Shown one piece after another: positions 1 through 13,051 of a DNA stretch of 64,000 nt. The notes under the pieces were generated by a model. The model saw only the letters and a list, made by a program, of their open reading frames with translations, was not told the DNA's origin and did no database searches. The stretch's first letter is position 1. Every line of letters starts with the position of its first letter. Both the position numbers and the translations under genes were made by a program. The DNA comes from Lumbricus terrestris (Eukaryota > Annelida > Clitellata > Crassiclitellata > Lumbricidae): contig OX457040.1 of the NCBI GenBank assembly GCA_949752735.1, positions 7,486,097 through 7,550,096 of the forward strand, written 5' to 3'.

Positions 1-317
1 CGTGAAAATGAATCTCCTCACTCAGTAAACGACAAAACCAAGTCTCGTAATATTGTGATCTCTAAACTTCTAAAGCGCCACTCGAACGTCCAGCGCAGGG
101 CCCCAGCTTATTCACGAGCGCTGCGTCTGTTCGGTGGGGTGACTGAGGTCGTCCAAAAGAGTAGTCCGAGTTCAGTTAGCAAAGGTTCTGAGGTGGCAGA
201 GAGTACACTGGTCCCAATAGGATCCGTTCAGAATTAATTTGTCCAACGTTTGAGCCGGAAAAACAAGTAGGAACATGACAGGAAAAGCCGACCACCTGCG
301 AACGTTCCATAGCACTC

Positions 318-350
<33 letters not shown>

Positions 351-479
351 GTACATATGTACATACCTGGATATGTTACATATATATATATATATGTACA
401 TTTATATACCTGTATAAGTTCCTATATGTACAATGTTGTACATACACATATAAATTATATAGATTCTATATACATATAC

Positions 480-480
<1 letters not shown>
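1..480. other. Unassigned AT-rich flank
   Basis: No gene is recognised. The short open frames here lack splice context and recognisable motifs. From about 319 the sequence becomes alternating TA with ATGTACAT interruptions, leading into the TA microsatellite. Confidence 0.5.

Positions 481-556
<76 letters not shown>
481..556. repeat. (TA)n microsatellite
   Basis: An almost perfect alternating TA tract of about 70 bases. It explains the Tyr/Ile-only open frames on both strands. Confidence 0.97.
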
Positions 557-860
557 ACCGTTCCAGCCTCGGTTTCCGTCTCCAAAAATGTCTGCAGAGC
601 TGTTGATTGTGGAACTATCGCCGACGTCAGTCACGACCATTAGATGATTATTAGCTGTTCGTTTAGGCCAGAAGCAGCAGAGGCGGGGGGGGGGTGGCAC
701 TATGGTGGCAAACAGGTGCCTGTTTCAATTGTAGGCTATATAAAGCTCACCTGTCCAATTAACCCTTTCCTAGGCAACAGGTAAACAGAAGAGGGAATGT
801 ATTATCATTGTAAGGTCATGTAAGCACAATTTAAATTTGTAAATTCTGTTGTGCTAAAGA

Positions 861-1178
861 TAATATGTTTAATATACTTGAAATCGGCTCATGTTTACAG
901 ATCATAAAAGTGATCATTAAGTACATATTGAGCGTTTGGAGCCCTACAAAAGCAACAGCTTACCCTAAATAGGGTTTACAACTGCTAACATTGATAGGAC
1001 TAAATTATCTTGTGGTAAGATAATATGTTTAATATACTTGAAATCGGCTCGTGTTTACATATCATAAAAGTGATCATTAAGTACATATGGAGCGTTTGCA
1101 GCCCTACAAAAGCAACAGCTTAAAAGGGTTTGGCCCCGATTTCCAGCATACAATTGCTAACATTGATAGGACTAAATT
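861..1178. repeat. Imperfect tandem duplication, unit about 158 bp
   Basis: The segment starting GATAATATGTTTAATATACT at 861 recurs at 1019. Both halves contain CATAAAAGTGATCATTAAGT and end GCTAACATTGATAGGACTAA. The second half carries a short insertion (GGCCCCGATTTCC). No coding potential is seen. Confidence 0.9.
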
Positions 1179-1524
1179 GTGTAGATTTAAGCATACAATA
1201 ATTAAATTAAACAGAGAACGAAAGTAAACTAACTCCTAATTTTAAATATCAGTCCCACAATTCAGAATATAGGTCAACTATGAGGATTACAAGGGTTAAA
1301 TTAAATTCAGACAGATAAGAGAGAGATGTAGTAGAAAACTTTCCAGAAATGAGAGTTAGGTGCAGAATGGAGGGAAGGACATTCCATCCAAGAGAAGGCC
1401 CAATGATGGCGAGGGATTGAGCTAAGAATGAAGTGAAACAAGCAACTGAGCAGAACAAGTATGAATAGAGTTCCAAACTATGGGTCCAGCAAAAACAAAG
1501 CTTGTTGGCAATGTAAAGAGTTCA
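1179..1524. other. No gene seen
   Basis: AT-rich unique sequence with no convincing exon, RNA gene or mobile-element terminus. Confidence 0.5.
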
Positions 1525-1602
1525 TTCTAGAAGTAAGTTCTAGAAGTATGTTCCAGAAGTATGTTCCAAAAGTATGTTCCAGAAGTATGTTCCAGAAGTA
1601 TG
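1525..1602. repeat. 13-bp minisatellite of TTCnnGAA units
   Basis: Six units of period 13: TTCTAGAA twice, TTCCAGAA, TTCCAAAA, then TTCCAGAA twice, separated by GTAAG or GTATG. TTCnnGAA is the core pair of inverted 5-bp modules in heat-shock elements. Here pairs are spaced by 5 bp rather than contiguous, so function is only a possibility. Confidence 0.85.
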
Positions 1603-1847
1603 TCACTGTTCAAGGCACAAACAAAATTCAGCAGGTTGAACCTCGTAAGACATTGGGTGGATGAAAACAAATCCTCTCGAAACATGATGAATGACATGAG
1701 ATGTGAGAAAAAGGCAAGTCTAGTGACAAAGTAACTCAAGTCAGAACTTCAAGTCATAAATTTTTGCAAATGAAGATAAGAGACTCTTGGAAAGTCCTCT
1801 TCACCTGAACCAAGCACATGCTTGACCTTTGAGCGACTAGCTGACTA

Positions 1848-1948
1848 CAAACATACACACATACATACAAATCCATGCACACATACATAAGCATACACAC
1901 ACACACACACACATAAATATTAGAACCACACACACACATAAATATCAG
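1848..1948. repeat. Degenerate CA/CATA simple repeat
   Basis: Runs of CACACA interrupted by CATA and CATAAATATTAGAAC units. The open frame across it is a repeat artefact. Confidence 0.85.
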
Positions 1949-1984
1949 AACATACATAGGGTGCATATATACATTTTGCTTTTG

Positions 1985-2126
1985 AGAACATCCGTCTGCT
2001 CTTACTACCTTGGAATAATTTGTCTTTTCGCTATCAGATTCTCAAGACTTCTTTCTTTAGCCGTGCCTGGGAGCACCTCTGAGTAGTCTTCTTTCATGGG
2101 CGCTATATAAATATTCAGATGAATAA
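1985..2126 (+). mobile_element. LINE 3' terminus (tail shared with SINEs)
   Basis: The 3' signature GGGAGCACCTCTGAGTAG, a short gap, GGGCGCTATATAAAT and a GAATAAA-like tail is visible. Just upstream the plus strand can be read as the C-terminal end of a LINE ORF2 (ILKTSFFSRAW). The same terminus recurs at 6085, 7640, 15713, 20930, 33545 and 37222. Confidence 0.6.
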
Positions 2127-2760
2127 ACCATCTCCCCGATGGTTGAATGGCGACAAAGAACAGAGGGATGTGGGTTTGATATCAAAGTATGGCTGACCCA
2201 GTCATCCAATCGCTATGGCGACTGTAATCTATTGTAATATGTCGCATAGAAATAAGACCCGCCAAATTAAATCCCCTTAATTCTTACACCATGTGTTGGT
2301 AAATGCAATATTTCATTTTTACTTAATTTATTTCAAGGTTGTTCAAACATCCAAAACACCCCTCTCTGTGGCCATGACAATTACCAATGCTGCCGCCGCC
2401 GCTACACAACTACAACTATTACTAGGTCACAAACCAACAACTACAACTATTACTAGGTCACAAACCAACATATTTACACCAGATACTAATAAGGTTCAGC
2501 TTTAGTCAAGTTCGTTTTTCAAATAATATGAGCGTGATTAAAGCGTACATGTTCTGCCCAATGTCTGCAATAGCATGCAAAGTAATTTGAAAGCAAAGCA
2601 AAGCAAAGTCAGGCTTACTTAAGCTTAATCTTTCTTCAAGTTCAATGTTGAAGATGTGTGAATTTTTGTGTAAATTTACACCAACTACTTCACATAATTC
2701 AAGAAAATCTAAGATTTCCATTTTGCCCAATGTCAGTTCCTTCACAGAAAAGGAGATAAA
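2127..2760. other. No gene seen
   Basis: Holds a short tandem repeat at 2408-2470 (CTACAACTATTACTAGGTCA twice) and otherwise unremarkable AT-rich sequence. Confidence 0.5.
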
Positions 2761-2862
2761 CACACGCGCGCGCGCGCGCGCACACACACAGTCACACACA
2801 CAGTCACACACACATACAAACACAAACCCATGCAGTCACACACACACACACACACCCACACA
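2761..2862. repeat. CG/CA dinucleotide repeat
   Basis: An alternating CG block followed by CACACA with GTCACACA interruptions; alternating purine-pyrimidine DNA. Confidence 0.9.
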
Positions 2863-3967
2863 GAAAATCATTATAGCCTAACAGTAATGAAGAAGAGAAG
2901 GACAGCATATGATCAAACAATAACCTTTGACCTGCTTTAAATCTGTCACACAGGCTGACACGTGGTGAATAATATTACGTTCATCATTACCGGTATATCA
3001 CATATACATGTAGCATATTACTAATACACAATATGTGGTTGAATACTGCAGAGAGTAACCTAATCTGGCCACCATATTAAGGTTCGATTTTAGGGATATT
3101 ACCGTGCCAGACAAGTAAGTGGTGGCTGCCATGAATATACCTGGTCCAACCAGAAGTACGACAGGAAGTGCCATGGGCGGAGACTTGGGTGGACTGGGAG
3201 GGGACGGCCCCAATGTTTGTGGTGGGGGACAGCTCATTATTAATTCAATCTATTATTTATTAACTTTTATATTATTATCATCTTTCCTAACTGATTTGTC
3301 ATCATTATTATTAATATCATCATTATTAATAATATCATAATCAATATCATTATCATCATCGTCATCTAAATTACTATAATATGATCAATTTACTATCAAT
3401 ATTATTACTAATAATATCATTATCTTTTTACCAGGGTCGAAATAATCCCTCAAGGAGAACAAATAATGTTAGGAGTACGAAGTTCCATTTCCAAAAAGTC
3501 TTGTCTTGCCCAAGGTTTCACGGCCACTCAGATAAAAGAGAATCTTAGCGTCACTAAGCAGCAATAAGTCTCAGTGAAACAAAAATGTTCTGCTGAATAT
3601 AAAGTCATTGCAAAGATTTAAGGACAGAGAAATTATGTTCACATTCCATGAATGTCAAACGCAAAGCTGTTTTGCTAAGGTGACAATGACTTGCTGCAAA
3701 AATTTTTTGCCAAACTTGCGTCTGCTGTAAGAAGAGAGCAGAGTACAGCGGTAGAGTGGTCGGTGATAACGTCGTCGATGATAAAATTAATGGCTTTGAT
3801 AGATCTATATCGGTTCAATTTCCTGCGCGAAACTTACGACAGCTTCCTGCTGCGCGTGTGATTCTAAGGTCACGTATCATAAAAAGATGCAGTCCTCTGT
3901 CTTATCTGAGTTGTGCATTAAGGTTAATGCGTGACAGGTGTTGAGAAAAAGGAGGAGGATGCGGGGA
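2863..3967. other. No gene seen; one-ended TIR relic and ATT/ATC-rich tract
   Basis: At 3172-3235 CATGGGCGGAGACTTGGG and GGGGACGGCCCC resemble the end of the TIR element at 13552, with no partner end found. At 3295-3425 there is a low-complexity ATT/ATC tract. No exon is supported. Confidence 0.5.
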
Positions 3968-3975
3968 GGTAGTGG

Positions 3976-4317
3976 CATGGGCGCCCGCAGAAATTTTTGC
4001 AGGAGGGGGCAAAACACGATGGTCAGGGTTACATTTGTAGCAAGAGGTAAAAAAATTCAACGCAGGGAGTTAAGAACATGCATGGGTATTTTTCATAGAG
4101 GTCTTTTGTTTCACTATTTAAAATTCCTAATATGAGTTGTTTCTTTTGCAAGGAAATTTGTTTAAAAATCGAAAAGCATTAGTCAAAAGTAGGTTTTTAA
4201 TTCACTAATGCGAAGAAATTTGTCATAAACCCCAAAAGTAGTAGAAAGAAAAATAGGTTTCAATTTTCCATGGGGAGGGCAAGTGCCCCCTCTTACGCCT
4301 ATGTGCGGGCGCCCATG
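3976..4317. mobile_element. hAT-type MITE with 8-bp TSD
   Basis: The ends are inverted: CATGGGCGCCCGCA at the left and TGCGGGCGCCCATG at the right. The element is flanked by a perfect 8-bp direct repeat GGTAGTGG (3968-3975 and 4318-4325). At 342 bp with no transposase reading frame it is non-autonomous. An 8-bp TSD and CA...TG ends fit the hAT superfamily; the assignment is by TSD length only. Confidence 0.9.
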
Positions 4318-4569
4318 GGTAGTGGTAGAGAGGAAAGAGAAATAGACATAGGCAGAGGAGAATTTTGGGGGGAAAGAGGGAAGGCGGAGGAGGAATAAGA
4401 GGAGAGAAAGAGAAAGATAAGAAGAAATAGGAGAAGAGGTAGTAGTAGTAGGGAAGAGGATGATGACAAGGAGAGAAGAAGGATGAGGAAGTAAGGGAGA
4501 AGGAGGGGGACAAGAAGAAGTAAAAGGAGAAGTAGGTAAGCATAAAGATAGAAGCAGAGGGAGAGAGAG

Positions 4570-4676
4570 AAGAAGAAGAAGAAGAAGAAGAAGAAGAAGA
4601 AGAAGAAGAAGAAGAAGAAGAAGAAGAAGAAGAAGAAGAAGAAGAAGAAGAAGAAGAAGAAGAAGAAGAAGAAGAG
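4570..4676. repeat. (AAG)n microsatellite
   Basis: About 35 uninterrupted GAA triplets following a purine-rich degenerate region (4320-4570). On the minus strand they produce spurious poly-Leu and poly-Ser frames. Confidence 0.97.
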
Positions 4677-5002
4677 ATGACCATGGGTGTTCGTGCATAA
4701 TTATGATGGGTGATGACCGTGACGTGATGTATGTCTCTTCATTTAATTCTGGTCAGTGCAGTTATTGTACTCAACTACTGGTACTCATTCTACCCCTATT
4801 CTCCATGTAGGCCCTGTAGGGAGATCACACACGCAGAAGAGAAATCCTGAACCACTATTATGTCTTGCAGGGGCATTGCTAGCAAATAGATATCGGGGAG
4901 CGTCTTCCATATCGGGGAAGTTTACCGATGGACATGGTCCAAAAATACACAGAATTAGTTGTTAGAAAAAATTCGGAAATAATTTATTTCAAATGGTTTG
5001 AA

Positions 5003-5213
<211 letters not shown>

Positions 5214-6037
5214 GCATAGATTGAGTATTCGTGACTTTTGGGTTTAATATTCGTAAATATTCGTGAATATTAAGATTTTTAATATTCGCAAATATTCGTA
5301 AATATTCGTGAACGGATTAAAGTGAACCATCGAAACCGCAATGTTACCCGGTAAAGCAGTTTAAGTTTCTGTAGCCTATGTCTCCATGACATTCACTCGC
5401 ATTCAGGGCAAGGCTGAATTAAAATCTACAATACGCTTATTATGCTGAGAACGGGATAAGTTTTGCTTGTAATCTGGCACTATTATTTCCTGCGTTGGCA
5501 TTTATATTTACTCATCCTGCCACACGGATATAAAACTACTTTATCAATTTGCAATTACATATACTATTAGGGCCTATATGCAGTTAAAGTCTATTTCTAA
5601 TTTAGCCTACTATTGCTGCTACTTGCCAACTGCCATCGGTGACTCTGTCTCTTTTCAGTTGGGGAGGATGGTCAGAAGTCAGACAAAGTGACTAACATTA
5701 AGTAGCGCCTATCGAATGTGATAAACATTTGAATGCTGCATGACCACATTGGGCAGACCCAGCAGAGACCTGGAAGTTTTTAACAATAAATCTATTAAAG
5801 TTAGCCTATTGTAACTTACTGATACAGGCCTATGCGTAGGCTAATTCATTTTTTTAAATTCATTCAGTAAAAGTTAAACATTTTCATAAATAAAAAATAA
5901 AAATTAGGAATAAAGAATTTCCTGGAAGAACATACCATTTTACGAATATAATATTCGTTGGCAGTTTTAATATTCGTTAATAATCGTGAATATTTGAAAA
6001 TCTTAATATTCGTAATATGCGAATACTCAATCTATGC
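5214..6037. mobile_element. TIR element (hAT-like) inside CA repeat
   Basis: The left end GCATAGATTGAGTATTCG is the exact inverse of the right end CGAATACTCAATCTATGC. Subterminal regions contain many ATATTCG/CGAATAT words, a pattern common in hAT-like MITEs. No transposase frame is present in 824 bp. The TSD cannot be read because both flanks are CA repeat. Confidence 0.8.
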
Positions 6038-6084
6038 ACACACACACACACACTCACCCTAAATACACCTATGATGACATTTTA

Positions 6085-6310
6085 ATTAATTCATTCATTC
6101 ATTACGAGGATTTATATAGCGCCCCTTTAATGATTACAACTGAGAAGCGCTCCCAACCCAACCTCCGCTCAAGAGAACAGTTTTAAATTAATATTGTGAA
6201 AGAACATGTCGGAGGGGACCCTTGGCAGCAGATAAAAATATGGAGATTGTCCATTCCAGATAAAAGGACCAGCAACAGAGAAAGCAAGTACGTCGTTGCC
6301 TGATACCTTT
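6085..6310 (-). mobile_element. LINE 3' end with ORF2 C-terminus
   Basis: On the minus strand the peptide AFSVAGPFIWN, followed by LKLFS, matches the usual C-terminal end of CR1/L2/Jockey-like ORF2 proteins. After it comes GGGAGCGCTTCTCAGT, then GGGGCGCTATATAAAT and an AATGAATGAATG tail. The copy is 5'-truncated. Confidence 0.7.
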
Positions 6311-7499
6311 GTCACAGATCTTAACCCCAACCAACCGCTGGTCGGACAGTCTGGCAGCAAGCACTCTGGCTTGCTAAACACCACTGACCATTACACCAAA
6401 AACAACAGAAATACAAACCGTGCATTAGGAGCACTTGCTGCAAAAATGCTGTGCAAACTAATGGTGCACTTAGACGGAGACCATTAATACAAATGTTTGC
6501 TGTGGATTCAACACAGCCGTTGCTCAGCACTATGGATACCTCATTGATTAGGGCTGCATGGTAAACAGTAGAGCAAAACTCGGTATGAAATAAACGGATA
6601 TGCGTGGAGTCAATACCGCGGAAGCTTCAATGGAAATGAAAAGGAAATTAATGTGGCTGTTCTATGGGAACAAAGAGGAATTCTTATGGGGTGCACCATG
6701 TAAGGGTTAGCATGATGGGCAGTCAATCAAATCCCCACAAGGGTAGAAATTTCGTTTCCCGGTTTTCTGCTCCACCTGTGTCACCTAGCGACTCGCCAAC
6801 TCAGGTGTAATGAGTACAATGACCACACACTATATCTGTGGGAAGATGAAGGTGAATAAAATCACTAACACTTAATACCTCTGGCTGCCTCCAGGCAAGC
6901 TTCTGGGACCAATTAAACTTCTTCCTGTTGCTCCTCTGCCCCTCTTCCTTCTCCCCTTCCCTTCCCTCCCTTCTCTCCCATCCCTCCGCCCCTACATTGT
7001 CCACTCCCATTCCTTTCCATCGTCCTCTTCCTCATCCCCTTCTTCATCTTTTATGAGATAACAAATAGGGAACATTATCAGCGTCTAGCAAAAACAATAA
7101 AACATGGTAACTCCGACACTGCCCGTACTCTGGCAGGGCTATCCCCAAGTCTAACGAAAGGAGGAGGGCAACGGCAATCATCTTTGTTTATATCACACCC
7201 AGTGTCACCCACTCAAGTCAAAAAAGTCACGAACTCAAGTCTAACTCATATATATATCCAGTTATCCACCCATCCGCTCAGGTCCAAAGGGTCAGACCGG
7301 TGCCTTTGAACGTCGGATTCCCATGAATATATATAAAGATATATATATATATAACTTGTAAATGTATGACAAAGGCAATGCGTCGGGCTGGTCCGTTCCA
7401 GTCTGTTGCTCAGCAACATAGCCTATCAATGCTGCCTTGTCTCAATGCCGTTCCCTGGCAACTGACGACTCGCCAGAACAAAAGATGTGTACAATACAG
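6311..7499. other. No gene seen
   Basis: Holds a CT-rich patch (6920-7050), short TA runs (7249-7355) and otherwise unique sequence. No exon with coherent splice signals was recognised. Confidence 0.5.
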
Positions 7500-7765
7500 A
7501 ATTGAGCCTTCTCAGTGGTAGGCCCAGTGGTCTGGAATGGGCTTCCACCGGAGCTACTACGTCTGCTTCCTTGGTCTCTATTCTCTCTAACTGAAGCCTT
7601 TTTTATTCAATTCAAAACTGTACTATTCTGCCGTGCTGAAGTCAGGAGTGCTTCTGAGTAGTCTCCTTGAAAAGGCGCTATAGAAATGAATGAATGAGTG
7701 AGTGAGCGAGTGAGCGTGCGTGCATGAGTGAATAAATGAATGAATGAATGAATGAATGGACATCC
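7500..7765 (+). mobile_element. LINE 3' end with ORF2 C-terminus
   Basis: Plus-strand frame AFSVVGPVVWNGLPPELLR followed by FIQFKTVLF is the conserved C-terminal end of a LINE ORF2. It is followed by GGAGTGCTTCTGAGTAG, GGCGCTATAGAAATGAATGA and an ATGA/GTGA tail. It is the clearest copy of the family seen at 6085 and 20510. Confidence 0.75.
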
Positions 7766-7888
7766 TTTGAAAAAAAATAAAAATAAAAACATCCCAAAAA
7801 ATTCTTAGCTACATCTCCTGAAAATCATCATGAACTCCAAATTTCTAAGCACTTGGAGCTCATGCAATTACATACGGGCACAGCAGGA

Positions 7889-8005
7889 GGTGTGGTGTGG
7901 TGTGGTATGGTGTGGCACGGATTCGCATGACATGACATGGTATGGTATGGTATGGTATTGTATGGTACGGTATGGTATGATTATGGTATGGTATGGCAAG
8001 GCAAG
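7889..8005. repeat. (GGTAT)n pentanucleotide repeat
   Basis: GTGTG units grade into TGGTATGGTATGG repeats. They generate spurious frames on both strands. Confidence 0.93.
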
Positions 8006-8936
8006 AAGAGGTGAGATGTGGTACATGGCAAGCTGGGATAAATGAAGGCAAGATTCATCAAGGCAGGACATGGTAAGGACTAAGGTGGTAAAGTCAACTT
8101 GTCGTTTTCTCCTGCTCTGCCATCCTTAGGCTACCATTAATACCATACCATGCCTTCTGCAGTGCTCATAAATAAGCAGGTGCCAGGTGCTTAGAAATTT
8201 GGAGTTCACGACTGTTTGCAAAGAGATATATAATGCAGGGTACAACAGCTTGATTGAGAGCATGCGGAAGAGCACGAACAATCTTGATTGAGAACATAAT
8301 GTCATGACTATGATTCAACTACTGAGGATGACAGAGGAAAGATACATCTGGAGACCGATGGTTCAAGATGTGGTCAACCTTTGAATCGAAGACGGATAAA
8401 GACAAGACAAGACAAGAAAAGTCATCCTTGAAATCCTAAAGTTCGTAAGGAGGGTAGGCCTGAAGCCAGAGAAAAAGAAGTCCAGGAAGGGTAAGTAACC
8501 TGAACAAAGGCGAGGGAAGTAAATAGACGGTGAGGCAAGACGTGGATAAGGATATGGAAATATCGATTAGAATAAGTTTTCTCCATTCATCTCAGTAGCC
8601 CAGCAATGTGAAGGATGCCAGTCTTAAGTTGAAAATGAAAAAAGACATCAGTAAGCGATTAAGCAGAACAGATGGACCCAGGAGGAGAGTTCTATCAACC
8701 CAAAACCCGAATTATGTATCATTTTTTAATGTTCTGATTATCATAAATTGTTATTATTACAAGTAACTGCTGAAGACCATTTTATTTTGCGTTTATGCAG
8801 TAATTAGCACCTTCTATTTCGCAGGTATATGAAGAACAAAGTATCAAACGATTGGTAATCTATCCATAAGTACCAGTCCGTAACACAGAGAGGCAGCCTA
8901 TTATAGTGGATAAGCAGTTTTGAAGAGTGAGCCAAT
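8006..8936. other. No gene seen
   Basis: Purine-rich unique sequence with GACAA repeats near 8400. No exon or mobile-element terminus recognised. Confidence 0.5.
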
Positions 8937-9090
8937 GTTGTAAAGGTTAAAGCAATTTGAAAAGGTAGGAGCAATTTGAAAAGGCAAGAGCAATTTGAAA
9001 AGGTAAGAGTAACTTGAAAAAGGTAAGAGCAATTCTAAACAGGTAAGAATAGTTTGAAAAGGTAAGAGCAATTTACAAATGGTAAGCTTA
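8937..9090. repeat. Minisatellite, unit about 19 bp
   Basis: About eight imperfect copies of AGAGCAATTTGAAAAGGTA. Confidence 0.92.
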
Positions 9091-9280
9091 TACGAACAAA
9101 AGAATAATGTAAGAGCAAATTGAGAAAGGTACATAAGATTGATATGATAATGTAAAAGCATCTGTGTAAGAAAGGTCAGGGTTGTGGAAGAACACAAACA
9201 ATGGAAGAAGATAGTTCCTGGAAACTTCCACTAAGGCGAAACACCAAAAATGACGATGAAGAAAAGACAAATCACTTTAC

Positions 9281-9344
9281 CATGTAGGCTTCATCAGCAA
9301 AGCCAACTTTCATTGGAATTGCGCCTATCTTCCAGTGCTTCATT
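9281..9344 (-). CDS. Candidate internal exon, host gene
   Basis: Seen: minus-strand 3' splice site ATATCCTGCAG, 64 bp, then 5' splice site ATG|GTAAAG. With one nucleotide completing a codon carried over, the exon reads MKHWKIGAIPMKVGFADEAY plus a final Met, hydrophobic and coherent with no stop. The family is not recognised. It lies 1.0 kb downstream of the initiator exon at 10355, on the same strand, but the phases do not join directly (phase 0 end against a two-base requirement). An unseen exon between them, or a different gene, is implied. Inference only. Confidence 0.4.
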
Positions 9345-10354
9345 CTGCAGGATATTGCCCTCACACGCAAACAACTTGTCATTCACAAGTCTATTTACAA
9401 TCCTATTCCACTAAGTCGTCAGCTGAATGCTGAAGATCCTAACTCGCAAGAAATTCATAATCTCGTGAAAACACTGCAGAGCCGAACTAGTCGAACAGAC
9501 AAATGAAGAAACGGTCTCAAAGTTAAAGTCCTTGAACTCGTGTTTAACCTACAACGCATCAGGACTCCATGCTGGACAAAGCACATGTAGATTTCGCTCA
9601 CATCCTTAATGATGATCCACGTTACACAGGTCTCTTCATGCTTACCTCTGCTACAGAGTGAGTTATATACGCTATGCTCAATCTATTGGCTCTTAAAGTT
9701 AACGAGTCACTGCTAATAAATAATCATGAAATAAGTCCTTTCAAATAGCATATTATAGTCCAATGCCTGATCTTAGTAGAATGACTAATCCCGTTATGTC
9801 TTTGATTAAAAGTTTATCCCAGAGATGCACACTGAACCCGTACAAGCCTCAACTTGCAGCCAATAAACTGGGCTTACCAGGCAGCCTGTATTAGCAAAAG
9901 TTCTGCAGAGTGCATGTTGTTGATGCTATTTACATATTAATTAATCTTCAGGGCATGTAAGTTAATTGCATATGCAATGAGCTCCTAATTAGTGCCCTAA
10001 TTGCATAATAAATGTTCTTGGCTTATAGGGTAACTGCATATTCATTGTTATCAAGTTGAAATGTGTGGGGGTATGTATGCATGTATGTATTGTACGTATG
10101 TAGGCAATTATGTATTGAACTGTTTATGTACATGTATGCATGCATGCATGTAGGCAATATATACATGTATGAATGCATACTACTATAATTTTATAATATG
10201 CAATTTTATGCATGGCCATACATTCGTACGTACCTATCTGTTTACTTACTTACTTACTCACTCACCTATTTTCCCCACCCACCCGTCCATCCATCCATCA
10301 ATCCATCAAAAACAGTTTCCTTATAAGTGAAGCTGAGTGAACAAATTACAATAC
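9345..10354. other. Probable intron; no exon identified
   Basis: Contains GTAT/GCAT simple repeats (10070-10165) and CCAT/CTTA repeats (10240-10310). No convincing exon found. Confidence 0.4.
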
Positions 10355-10483
10355 CTGCTTCTCTTTGATGTTTTCTGTGGGTTGGATGAATGCCACTCTA
10401 CCCCTCGACCGCGGGTCTGGACTATTCAGAGTACGCGACGACGTGGCAACGGCTCCACCCTTGCCCTCCATTCCCTAAACGGC
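10355..10483 (-). CDS. First coding exon of an unidentified host gene (CDS from 10471)
   Basis: Seen: minus-strand polypyrimidine 3' splice site TATTTTCTTCACAG, a short leader with an in-frame stop (GCC GTT TAG GGA), then an ATG at 10471. A 39-codon frame runs to the 5' splice site AAGCAG|GTATTG. The peptide begins MEGKGGAVATSSRTL, continues with NSPDPRSRGRVAFIQPTEN and ends IKEKQ. It is basic and low-complexity, typical of an N-terminal tail. The exon ends in phase 0. The upstream stop fixes the start and implies an upstream non-coding exon, perhaps in the mixed-composition region 11.0-11.6 kb. Protein family unknown. Confidence 0.55.
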
Positions 10484-11856
<1,373 letters not shown>

Positions 11857-11864
11857 CTTGGAGA

Positions 11865-12020
11865 CAGTGGCGTAGGCAAGGGGGGTTTCGGGGGTTAAAC
11901 CCCCCATTGGCTCCGGGAAAAGGTTTTTTAAAGTTATTTTTCCATTTAAGAAAAATAGCAAAAAACAGGGTTTCCAGCCATAACCCCCCCCCCCATCAAA
12001 AATTCCTGGCTACGCTACTG
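11865..12020. mobile_element. hAT MITE, CAGTGGCGTAG family, copy 1
   Basis: Begins CAGTGGCGTAGGCAAGG and ends CCTGGCTACGCTACTG (imperfect inverted repeat). It is flanked by a perfect 8-bp duplication CTTGGAGA (11857-11864 and 12021-12028). The 156-bp body contains G-runs and C-runs that can fold back. Sister copy at 20745. Confidence 0.92.
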
Positions 12021-12028
12021 CTTGGAGA

Positions 12029-12571
12029 CTAGCAATAATTATTAGTCTAAGGGCACCCGCACACAGGAGGGGCAAGACCGCAAGAGGGGGCAATTGTAAC
12101 CCATCCCCGGTTTGTTGCACCTATTTTTAACTACTACATTTTCAGCTTTTAACAAATTTCTTCGCACTGCAGCACTAATGACACTAAAAACTATATAATA
12201 TTGCACTTGAAAACATCTATGAGAATAATTAGCCTATACTAGTGTCCTTGATTTCATGTTTTTGCATTGTTGTACGCTACTTGAAATTGAACCGCGAGTG
12301 ACCATGCATTTATTGAAATGTTAAAACACTTTATTAGGACTAAAATGATTGAATAATTTTTCTAAAATGACATCTTAAAATATTATTGTAGGCCTACCTT
12401 TATAAAGTATTTTTAAGGTTGTAAAGAGCCTATAGGCCTAGCCTATATTTATTGAAGTACGTCTTGGGTTAGGCTACACTGAAAATGTGGGCCTACAGCT
12501 GTGTCGTAAAGATGACAGCTCAAAATGCTACCATTGCCATGTGGAAATTCAAAAAGTTTCGGATTGGGAGG
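12029..12571. other. No gene seen
   Basis: AT-rich unique sequence with several GGCCTA words (12390-12500). Confidence 0.5.
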
Positions 12572-13051
12572 CATGGGCGGAATTTGGTTTCCGTTTTTAG
12601 GGGGCTAAAAATAACTTGAGCTTTTTTCCAGACCCAAAAAGTTGATGGCCTTTTCAGTCATTCGATTGAAGTTTCGTTTCGTGAAAAGAGCCATTCCCCG
12701 GAAAAGTGATGACTCTGGGTCGACCTTCTTGGGGGAGCCAAGCAGGGTTTTTTAACGTGCAGTTGTACACAAAATGTGCAGTTCTAAATGGATTTGTGCA
12801 GTTGTAAAAAAAATGTAGAAGCACTTCTATGCAGTTAAAACTAGTTTTTAAAAGGCCATTTTCCTCCGTTTGGGGTAATTTACTATGGAGGAAGGGAAAG
12901 GAAAGAAGGGGTTGTGCAGTTCTAAAAATTCCTTAAAAACAGCCCTGGAGCCAATTTAAGCCCTTTAAAAGATACCATTTCCACGGTCAGAAAGCTGAGT
13001 CTGGGTCTTCTTGGAACCTAGCACCCTAGCCCCTGATAAACTCCGCCCATG
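12572..13051. mobile_element. TIR element, CATGGGCGGA ends
   Basis: Left end CATGGGCGGAATTTGG is inverted at the right as AAACTCCGCCCATG. At 480 bp there is no transposase frame. No clean 8-bp TSD is readable. An isolated CATGGGCGGAAATACC at 38122 may be another end of this family. Confidence 0.65.

Noticed and set aside
4183..4698. Long Leu-rich and Ser-rich open frames
   Set aside because: They are translations of the AAG microsatellite and purine-rich flank, not genes.
12572..13051. 8-bp TSD for this TIR element
   Set aside because: The flanks TTGGGAGG and TGAGGGCC do not match well, so only the TIRs are claimed.
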